64,000 bases of DNA from JBCCGI01 sp039029355 (GTDB lineage Bacteria; Planctomycetota; UBA1135; GCA-002686595), in the NCBI GenBank assembly GCA_039029355.1, contig JBCCGI010000009.1, forward strand, positions 62,001-126,000, given 5' to 3'. Within the stretch, counting starts at the first letter, position 1. Each line of letters begins with the position of its first letter. A program made the position numbers and the translations under genes. A model generated the notes under the pieces. It did not search any database, was not told the origin of the DNA, and saw only the letters and a list, made by a program, of their open reading frames with translations. Positions 18,638 through 26,700 of this stretch are shown piece after piece.

Positions 18638-21022
18638 TCAGCTCGCCGAATCGGCGGCGCCGAACGCGACGGCGCGGATGGTCTCGACCAGGAGCTCGGG
18701 CTTGACGGGCTTCGACAGGTACGAGTCCATCCCCGCCGCGAGGCAGCTTTCAAGATCCTGCTGCAGCGCGTTGGCCGTCAGCGCCACGATCCGGATCCGC
18801 TGGCGGCGCGGGACGTCGCGCTCGGCCTCCCACGCGCGGATGATCTGCGTCGCCTCGATCCCCCCCATCTCGGGCATCTGGCAGTCCATCAGGACCAGGT
18901 CGTAGAGCCCGCTCTTCACCGCTTCGACCGCCTGCACGCCGTTCTCGACGACGTCGAACTCGAAGCTCGCCTTCGACAGGATCTTCGAGGCCACGAGCTG
19001 GTTCACCGGGTTGTCCTCGGCCAGCAGGATGCGGAAGTTCTGCGGCGTCGCTACCCGCGTCGGAGCCGAGGGGCGGATCGACGGCAGCGCGTCGACGTCG
19101 TGCACCCCGTCGAGGCCGAGCACCGAGACGACGGCGTTGAAGAGGCGCGTCGGCAGCACCGGCTCGGGAAGGCGCAATACCGTCGCCGCCCACCGTCCCT
19201 GGCCGTGCGCCGAGCCCTCGGAGCCGACCTCGCGGCAGGCGAGCACCAGCGGCGGCCACACCGCCTCCGGGCTGCGGCGCCTGAGGGCGCCCAGCACGGT
19301 CGGCACGCCCGCCGCCGGGCGGTCCTCGTCGAGGAGGATCAGGCCGTACGGCTTGCCGTCGCGGCCCGCCCGCTCGAGCTCGCGCGCGATGCTCTCGCGC
19401 TCCTCGAGCAGCTCGGTCTCAAAGCCCCACGACACGAGCTGCTCGACGAGCAGCTCGCGCACCATCGGCTCGCGGTGTCCGACGAGGATGCGCCCGTTCC
19501 AACCCGGGTTGCGCAGCGGCGACGGCCCCGCGCCGACGCGGTAGCGGAAGGGCACCTTGAACCAGAACGTCGAGCCGCTGCCGAACTCGCTCTCGACGCC
19601 GATCTCGCCGCCCATCAGCTCGACCAGCTGCTTGGAGATCGACAGCCCGAGCCCCGTCCCGCCGTACTTGCGGGTCGTCGAGGAGTCGGCCTGCACGAAC
19701 GACTCGAAGAGGTTGTCGAGCGTCTCGGAGCGGATGCCGACGCCGGTGTCGCGGATCGTGGTGCAGACCACGACCTCGCCGTCGCGCTCCTCGGCCAGCG
19801 CCACCTCGACGCGAACCGAGCCCGACTCGGTGAACTTGATCGCGTTGCCGACCAGGTTGGTCACGACTTGGCGCAGGCGGGCGGGGTCGCCGATCAGCGC
19901 CCCGGGCACGCGCGGATCGCGCGAAACCAGCAGCTCGAGCTCCTTCTTGCGCGCCTGCCCGGACAGCAGGCCGGCGACCTCTTCGGCCACGCGTCCGAGG
20001 TCGAACTCGATGTGCTCGAGGCGGACCTTGCCCGCCTCGATCTTCGAGATGTCGAGGATGTCGTTGATGATCGCGAGGAGCGACTCGGCCGATCCCTTGG
20101 CGATGCTCGCGTAGTCGCGCTGCACGTCGTCGAGGTTCGTGTCGATGAGCAGCTCGGTCATCCCGAGCACGCCGTTCATCGGCGTCCGGATCTCGTGGCT
20201 CATCTTGGCGAGGAACTCCGACTTGGCCGCCGTCGCCTTGCGGGTCTCCTCCATCGCCTCGGTCAGCTCGTGCGTGCGGCGCTCAACCTCGGCCTCGAGG
20301 TTGCTGCGGTGCTGCTCGAGCTCGACGTCGCGGCGGTGGATCTGCTCGAGCATGTCGTTGAACGACTCGGCCAGGATCCCGAGCTCGTCGTCGCCGCGCG
20401 CGAGCGCGCGGATCGAGTAGTCCTTGCGCCGCGACACGCGCTGCACCGTGCGCGTCAGGTGCAGAATCGGCCGCGAAACGACCCGCTGCAGCCCGTAGGA
20501 CAGCCCCAACGCGATCGCGCACGCGGCGACGAGGAACAGGCCCATGATCTGCGTCAGCAGAGCCTTGCGGTCCTCGATCAGCGCGGTGTCGAGCTGGATG
20601 CAGGCCGTCCCGACCTCGCTTCCGTCCAGCAGGATCGTCCGGTAGACAAGGAGGTCGGCGCCCTCGTAGTACGCCCCGTCCTCGCGGCACTCGGGCACCA
20701 CCGGAAGGTCCGCCGCGCGCCGGTAGGCGGCGAAGAGCTCGTCGTCGGCTGTGTACACGTAGGCGCCACGGATCTCCTGGCGCGCCGCCAGGGCGCTCAG
20801 GTTGCTGCGCACCGCCGCGACGTCCCCGAAGGCGATGCCCGCGGTGTTGTTCGCGCCGATGATCTCGCTCAGGATCCCGAGGTCCTTGACCACGGACCGC
20901 TTGAAGTTGATCCCGTCGTACCAGAGCCACGCGATGGACGAGAGCAGCAGCGTCACGCCGCTGACCGTCACCATGCTGAGGGTGAGCGTCCGGACCAGCG
21001 TTCGGCGACGGAGCATCTTCAT
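18638..21022 (-). CDS. CHASE8-HAMP hybrid histidine kinase with two receiver-like domains
   Basis: A 794-residue membrane sensor. A transmembrane helix (~10-35) is followed by a CHASE8-like periplasmic sensor (EIIGANNTAGIAFGDVAAV), a second helix (~155-175) and a HAMP domain (RPILHLTRTVQRVSRRKDYS). The phospho-acceptor is His276 in KMSHEIRTPMNG. The ATPase domain has NLVGNAIKFTESG, DTGVGI and GGTGLGLSISKQLV. A degenerate receiver (~520-640, LILLDEDRP) and a canonical receiver with Asp713 (LVLMDCQMPEMGG) follow. CHASE8 is normally found on YfiN-type diguanylate cyclases; here it feeds a kinase. The gene overlaps yfiR by 4 nt (ATGA), so YfiR is the likely periplasmic partner. No DNA-binding response regulator is next to it. 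Confidence 0.94.
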   Translation of the reverse strand: MKMLRRRTLVRTLTLSMVTVSGVTLLLSSIAWLWYDGINFKRSVVKDLGILSEIIGANNTAGIAFGDVAAVRSNLSALAARQEIRGAYVYTADDELFAAYRRAADLPVVPECREDGAYYEGADLLVYRTILLDGSEVGTACIQLDTALIEDRKALLTQIMGLFLVAACAIALGLSYGLQRVVSRPILHLTRTVQRVSRRKDYSIRALARGDDELGILAESFNDMLEQIHRRDVELEQHRSNLEAEVERRTHELTEAMEETRKATAAKSEFLAKMSHEIRTPMNGVLGMTELLIDTNLDDVQRDYASIAKGSAESLLAIINDILDISKIEAGKVRLEHIEFDLGRVAEEVAGLLSGQARKKELELLVSRDPRVPGALIGDPARLRQVVTNLVGNAIKFTESGSVRVEVALAEERDGEVVVCTTIRDTGVGIRSETLDNLFESFVQADSSTTRKYGGTGLGLSISKQLVELMGGEIGVESEFGSGSTFWFKVPFRYRVGAGPSPLRNPGWNGRILVGHREPMVRELLVEQLVSWGFETELLEERESIARELERAGRDGKPYGLILLDEDRPAAGVPTVLGALRRRSPEAVWPPLVLACREVGSEGSAHGQGRWAATVLRLPEPVLPTRLFNAVVSVLGLDGVHDVDALPSIRPSAPTRVATPQNFRILLAEDNPVNQLVASKILSKASFEFDVVENGVQAVEAVKSGLYDLVLMDCQMPEMGGIEATQIIRAWEAERDVPRRQRIRIVALTANALQQDLESCLAAGMDSYLSKPVKPELLVETIRAVAFGAADSAS

Positions 21023-21627
21023 CGGTCGCCTCCGGCAGCGCTCTTGTCGTCCTTCTCCTTGACCACGCGCGCGAGCTTCAGGAGCTGCGAGCTGATGGTC
21101 ACCCTGGCGCGCTCGGCGGCCTTGGGGTTGATCTCAAAGGCGATCTTCGAACCCTTCGCGTAGAAGTTGACGGCCCCGCCCTGCAGCGCGAAGCCGGGCT
21201 TCTCGCCGATGATCAGAACGCTCTGCTTCCCGATCTTCTTGCGGATCGTGTCGATCTTCGACGCCTGGTCCTTCGGCACGTACAGGATGTGGCAGTGCCC
21301 GATGTTGTCGACGCTCTTGAAGCGCCGGATCTCGGTCGGGCGCCCCTTGGCCTTCTTGCCATCGAAGGTCTTGGTGAGGTGCTTGCCGAACGGGTCCTTG
21401 CCGACGACCGCGACGACAAGCGGCGCCTTGGGGTCGTCGAAGCTCTCCTTCGGCCAGTCGGTGAAGAGCGCGAAGTTGTAGAGGAAGGCGGCCTTCAGGT
21501 GGTACTCGTCGACCTTCTCGGTATCGCGGCCGCCTCCGAAGCTGGGCGGCGCGCAGAGCACAACTCCCACCAGAAGCGTCAGCGCCAGCCGCCCGAGCGG
21601 CCGGAGCAGGGCTCCGTGGAGTCTCAT
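21019..21627 (-). CDS. YfiR family periplasmic protein (DUF4154)
   Basis: The 202-residue product has a signal peptide (LALTLLVGVVLCAPPSFG) and the YfiR/DUF4154 core: YHLKAAFLYNFALFTDWP, LVVAVVGKDPFGKHL, CHILYVPKDQ, VLIIGEKPGFALQGGAVNF. In Pseudomonas, YfiR binds the periplasmic CHASE8 domain of YfiN and represses it. Here the stop overlaps the start of a CHASE8 histidine kinase, so the analogous inference is that YfiR gates that kinase. Few cysteines are present, so the disulfide switch of P. aeruginosa YfiR is probably not conserved. It lies 44 nt downstream of the TonB-dependent receptor gene. Confidence 0.92.
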   Translation of the reverse strand: MRLHGALLRPLGRLALTLLVGVVLCAPPSFGGGRDTEKVDEYHLKAAFLYNFALFTDWPKESFDDPKAPLVVAVVGKDPFGKHLTKTFDGKKAKGRPTEIRRFKSVDNIGHCHILYVPKDQASKIDTIRKKIGKQSVLIIGEKPGFALQGGAVNFYAKGSKIAFEINPKAAERARVTISSQLLKLARVVKEKDDKSAAGGDR

Positions 21628-21671
21628 CACGCGGGACGCCGTCGCGGCGTCCGGCGGGAGGTCATGCTCGC

Positions 21672-23684
21672 TCAGGGTCTCCAAGTGACGTCGAGATAGA
21701 CGCTCCGCTCGATCTCCGAGGCCGTGGACAGCAGTGCGGAGGCGAACTCCTGGTGCTGGGGGTCCGTCACGTTCTGCGCGCCGAGCACGACCTCGAGCGA
21801 GTCGCTCGGGCGGTACGCGACGCGCGCGTCGACGCGCAAGTAGCCGTCGACGTCGAAGTCGTCCAAGTCGTCGACCGCGTAGAAGCCGAGGTCGATGTCC
21901 AGCTCCTCGCAGACGGCCCAGTACGAGCGCAGGTTCGCGATGTAGTTCGGCTCCTCGGCGTCGGAGCGGGGCTGGATCGGAGTACCGACCACGTCGCCCT
22001 CGAACTCGAGGTCCAGCAGGCCGAGGCCCGAGCGGACCCGCCACGCGTCGCTCAGCACGACGTCGACGGCGATCTCGCCGCCGACCACCTTCGCCTCGCG
22101 CGCGTTGTCGAAGAAGACCGGCACGACGAACTCGCCGCCGCCGAGGTCCATCGTCGAACCGACCGTGAAGTTGTCCGCGGCCGAGAAGTCGTTGTAGAAG
22201 CCGGTCAGGTCGAAGTACGCCCGGTCGCCGGCCTGGAAGCGCCAGCCAACCTCGTACGCCGTGAGCTCGTCAGCGCCCAGGTCGTCGTTGCCGATCAGCA
22301 CCGTCGACACCACCGACGCGGGTCCCGTCGTCTCTGCGACCTTGTGCACCAGGTCGTTCTGGACCACCGACGGCGTCCGGACCGCGCGCGAGACCGCGCC
22401 CCAGACCGTGTGCGCCTCGCCCGGCTGCCACAGCGTCCGGATCGAGGGCTGGACCTCGAAGCCAGTGAAGTCGTTGTGCTCGAACTTCGAGCCGACGGTC
22501 AGGCTCCACTTGTCCTCGATCAGCGTCATCTCGTCCTGGATGAAGGCGCCGAAGCGCTGATCGCTGCGCCGGCTCTGGTCGAGATCGAAGTTGGTGCTGC
22601 CGTCGAACTTCGACTCGATCAGACGGTACGCGAGCCCCCACATCAGCTCGTGCGTGTCGTTGACTTCGAAGCGGTGCTGGAAGTCGACGTCCAGGGTGTT
22701 GCGCTCGTCGTCGTAGAGCTCGGACACCCGGCGCGTGAGGTCGAGGTACACCTGTAGCTGCGTCTGCGAGCGCTCGGAGACCTGACGCCTCCAGCGCCCG
22801 AGCAGGTTGCCGCCCGAGATGTCGAACGTGCCCTTGAAGATCTGGTCCGGCGGCGGGCTCTTGGCCGTCACCGTGTCGATCTCGCGCACGCGCCCGTCGT
22901 AGAAGTCGCCCTGAACCGTGAACGAGTCGCGCTCGTCCTCGGTCCAATCGGTACGGAAACCGCCGCGGGCGACGCTCCAGGGGTCGGGATGATCCCCGCC
23001 GCCGAGCGCCTGGCTCGCGTCGCGGCTGAACCACTTGCCGTAGGCGCGCCAGTAGCCGTTCTCGCCGAAGGTCGAGCCGTAGCGCGACGTGACGATGCCG
23101 CGGTCCTCGTTCCCAACGCGCACCCGTAGCTCTTGCCCCTGCGTGTCCTCGGCGCTCTTCGTGATGATGTTGATGACGCCGTTGACCGCGTTGGCTCCCC
23201 ACATCGTGCCGCCGGGTCCGTGGATGACCTCGATGCGCTCGATGTCCGAGAGCGGGACGTCCTGCACGTCCCAGAACACGCCCGAGAACAGGTTGTTGAA
23301 GACCGTGCGCCCGTCGATCATGACGAGCATCTTGTTGTTGAAGCGGCCGTTGAAGCCGCGCGCCGAGACCGCCCACGAGCTCGAGTTGATCCGCGCGACG
23401 TGGACGCCGGGCGCCATGCGGAGCAGCTCCGGGATGGAGCTGTGCCCCGAACGACGGATGTCTTCCTGCGTAATGACGTAGACGCCGGCGGGCGAGGAGG
23501 GAACGGTCTGCGGCTTGCGCGAGACCGAGATCACCTCGACCTGCAGCAGCTCTTCTAGGCTAAGCGCGGTCAGGTCCGGCGCGTCGGCCTCGGTGCCTGC
23601 ACCCGCGTGCGGCGCTGTTCGAACCGGGCTTGGCCCGGGCAGCGCGGCGAGCGCGAGGAGAAGCGAGATGGGTAGGAAGGTCAT
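21672..23684 (-). CDS. TonB-dependent outer-membrane receptor
   Basis: The 670-residue protein has a signal peptide, then the plug domain (SLEELLQVEVISVSRKPQ, GVYVITQEDIRRSGHSSIPE, VMIDGRTVFNNLFSGVFWDV, IEVIHGPGGTMWGANAVNGV, IINIITKSA), then a C-terminal 22-strand barrel region ending in an aromatic residue near the terminus (VYLDVTWRP). TonB-dependent receptors import siderophores, cobalamin, carbohydrates or other large ligands; the ligand is unknown. The conserved LSLEELLQVEV segment occurs in receptors commonly paired with YfiR and sensor kinases. It sits 28 nt after the IPT-repeat gene and 44 nt before yfiR. Confidence 0.93.
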   Translation of the reverse strand: MTFLPISLLLALAALPGPSPVRTAPHAGAGTEADAPDLTALSLEELLQVEVISVSRKPQTVPSSPAGVYVITQEDIRRSGHSSIPELLRMAPGVHVARINSSSWAVSARGFNGRFNNKMLVMIDGRTVFNNLFSGVFWDVQDVPLSDIERIEVIHGPGGTMWGANAVNGVINIITKSAEDTQGQELRVRVGNEDRGIVTSRYGSTFGENGYWRAYGKWFSRDASQALGGGDHPDPWSVARGGFRTDWTEDERDSFTVQGDFYDGRVREIDTVTAKSPPPDQIFKGTFDISGGNLLGRWRRQVSERSQTQLQVYLDLTRRVSELYDDERNTLDVDFQHRFEVNDTHELMWGLAYRLIESKFDGSTNFDLDQSRRSDQRFGAFIQDEMTLIEDKWSLTVGSKFEHNDFTGFEVQPSIRTLWQPGEAHTVWGAVSRAVRTPSVVQNDLVHKVAETTGPASVVSTVLIGNDDLGADELTAYEVGWRFQAGDRAYFDLTGFYNDFSAADNFTVGSTMDLGGGEFVVPVFFDNAREAKVVGGEIAVDVVLSDAWRVRSGLGLLDLEFEGDVVGTPIQPRSDAEEPNYIANLRSYWAVCEELDIDLGFYAVDDLDDFDVDGYLRVDARVAYRPSDSLEVVLGAQNVTDPQHQEFASALLSTASEIERSVYLDVTWRP

Positions 23685-23712
23685 GGATTCGACCGCTCTC
23701 GGTGGGGGCGCC

Positions 23713-26700
23713 CTATTTGGCGTCCAGGCTGAACGGCATGGAGTCGTCGACGAAGAGGTCGGTGGCGAGGGGTAGGCCGCCGCCGGACACGACCCAGCTG
23801 AGCCCGTCGTAGGTCGCGGCGAAGAGCTGGCCAAGGTCGTCGGACAGGACCGCGACCACCTTGTTCTGCCCGGCAAGGTGCTCCAGCAGAACCGACTCGG
23901 TCGTGCCCTTGGTCGCGATCGGGACGTCCGCTTGGACGACCCACCCCGTGATCGCGGTCCAGCTCGCCCAGTCGAGCGTTCCGGTCGCGTCGTCCGCGAA
24001 CACGCAGATCGCGACGCCGCTCGTGCCGACCCAGGCCACGGCGCCCGGGAAGTCGCCGGTCGCGGTGTCGTTGACGTCGGTGATCTGCGAGTCGTACTCG
24101 CCCGAATGCACCCACCCCGTACCGTTCCACGTCGCGAGCCCGAGCCGCTCGATGCCGTCGCCCAGGTCGAGGAACACGCCGGCGACCCGGTCCGTGCTGG
24201 GCTGCGACGCCAGGTCGACGAACTGCGGGATGCCTCCGGCCGGGGCGTTGGCGTCCAGCTGCGGGGTCCCCCAGCCGGAGGAGCCCGCGGGCCGCACGGT
24301 GAACATGAAGCCAGACACCCCGTTGACCGCCCAGGCCACGACCAGGTCGCCCGAGGCGCGCTCATACGCGGCATCGAAGCAGCGGTTCGAGACCTCGCCG
24401 GAAACGGGGTTCGTCCTGAGGTCGGTCTCGAGCGCGAAGGCGGTGGACGAGTCCCACGCCGCGCCGTCCCATGCGACGCCGATCAGGTCCGCGTTCTCAT
24501 CGGCGTAGAGGAGCGTGATCTCGCTGCCGTCCGGCCCCGCGATCAGCTCCATCCAGCGCACCGCACCGGTGTTGACGTCGGGATTGGGCCCCGCGCCGTC
24601 GTTCAGCGGCAGGGCGACCTCCGCGGTCCAAAGGCCCTGCGAAAACACGCGGTAGACGGGCGTGGCGGTGCCGTCGGAGTAGACGACGAGCGCGTCTCCA
24701 CTGTCCTCCTCGTAGGCGACGTCGAAGGCGCGCTCCTTCGCGTGCACCGTATCGATGTCGGCCGAGGACCACTCGAGCACCCACTCGGCACCGGCCCAAC
24801 GGTGGACGTCGAGCTCGGTGGTCGAAGCGATCGCATCCTCGGAGAGCGCGATCAGGAGGTCCTCGTCGCGGTGCAGCGGCGAGCTCTCGACCACGACGCT
24901 GCGCGTGACGCCGGCGGCGCTCCCGACGGGGAAGCCGAGCGCCGCCGCGGACCAGGCCGCCAGCGCGTCCTGCCAACCGCGCACGAGCGGGCGGCGCGCC
25001 GCTTCGGTGCTCCCGGTCACGTAGGCCAAGCGCGCGTCGCCGGGTGCCAGCTCCGGCGGCGTCCCCATCCCCGCGCGGGAGTGATAGCCGAGGTTGAGCG
25101 TATCCGCGTCCGGCGTCGCGCCGTCGAGCACGTCGTCGATCCGCGTCGTCTTGTCGGCCAGGTTGGTCCCGTCGGCCAGCTCGACGAGGTGCGCGTCGGC
25201 GGACCCCGCGTCGAGCGCGAAGCTCCCCGGCGACGTCGACAGGTGGAAGCTATCGTCCGCGGCGTTGGCGCCGCCGAGCAGGCCGTCGGGTCCGGCGGGA
25301 TCGACGAAGCTCGGGTTCGCGCTCAGGTCACCGGAGCCCGGGAGGATGCCCACCCAGTCGCCGCCGGCGTTGTTCCAAACGTCGTTGTGCCGGCTGACGG
25401 CCGCTGCGCCGCCACTGACCCGCAGTCCGGCGCCCGGGTGGCTGGTGATGATGTTGTTCCGGATGTTCGACGAGCCGCCGGTGTTCAGGTCGAAGCCGTC
25501 GCCCCCGTTGAGGTAGACGGTGTTGGCGACGACCTCGGCAGACGAGTTCTCGAGCTCGACGCCGTCGAGGCCGTTGTTGTAGATCAGGTTCCCGGTGAGC
25601 GCGATCGTGTTCGTGTCGCGCAGGAACAGGCCGGTAGCGAGGTTGTTGGAGACGACGTTCTCCTCGAACGTCACATCCTCCACCAGGCTGCCGTGCAGGC
25701 CGAACGAGCTGCCGTACAGCCGGTTGCCGCGCAGGGTGATGCCCTGCGCGAGGTTCCTCAGCCGCACACCGGCCGACGTGCCGTCCGCCGTCGCGCCGGT
25801 GATGCTGAAGCCCTCGATCTCGATGTCGCCGGCGCCGTCGAAGTCCAGCGTGAAGGCGCCACCGCCTCCGTCGAGGAGGACGTCCCCCGCGTCGCCGGTC
25901 AGCTGGCCGAGCCGGTCGGCGGTAAAGCGGATCGGGCTCGCCGGCGTGCCGTTCGCGACGAAGGAGACCGCGCCGACGTAGGTGCCGGCGCCGACGAAGA
26001 CCGTGTCGCCCGGCACGACACTGCTCGCCGCGCGGCCCAGGGTGCGCCAGGCGTCGGTCGGACTGGTCCCGCCGTTCGCATCCGAGCCGGTGACGCGGAT
26101 GTACCTGTAGCCCGGCACCTCCCAGACGAACTCCGCCGTGGGCTGGTCGGCGAGGATCACCTCGCCCAGGCCTGGCCGTACAGCGACCGCGATCGTCTTC
26201 ACCTCCGCCAGGGTCGTCGTGAGCGTCGCGGTGAAGATGCCCGAAGCGTCGGTGGCGCCGGTCGACGGCGTCACGGTGTTGGCGCTGCCGCCGACACGCA
26301 GCTCCACGGGCTCGCCCGGCATCGGAGTCGAGCAGTCATCCAGAACCGTCACGGTGATCGACACGGCGTCGGCACCGTTCGCCAGCGCACCGAAGGGCGA
26401 ATCAACCAACACGAGGGACGCCGTCGCGCTGACGTCCGTCAGGTAGGTGAAGCCTCCCGAGAGCTGCGACGAGCCGTTCAGGTTGCTCACTCGCACGTCG
26501 ACCGGACCGCACAGCACCCCCGCGGGGACCACGCAGGTAAGCGAGGTGTCGTTGGCAACCGTCACGCCCGTGGCGGGCACTCCGTCGAAGGTGACCGCAT
26601 TCGTGCCGGCCCCTTGGCTCAGGAAGCCCGAGCCGGTCAGCGTGACCGTGTCGCCGCCCGCCAGCGGCCCCGCCGCCGGCGAGACGGTGCTCAGGACCGG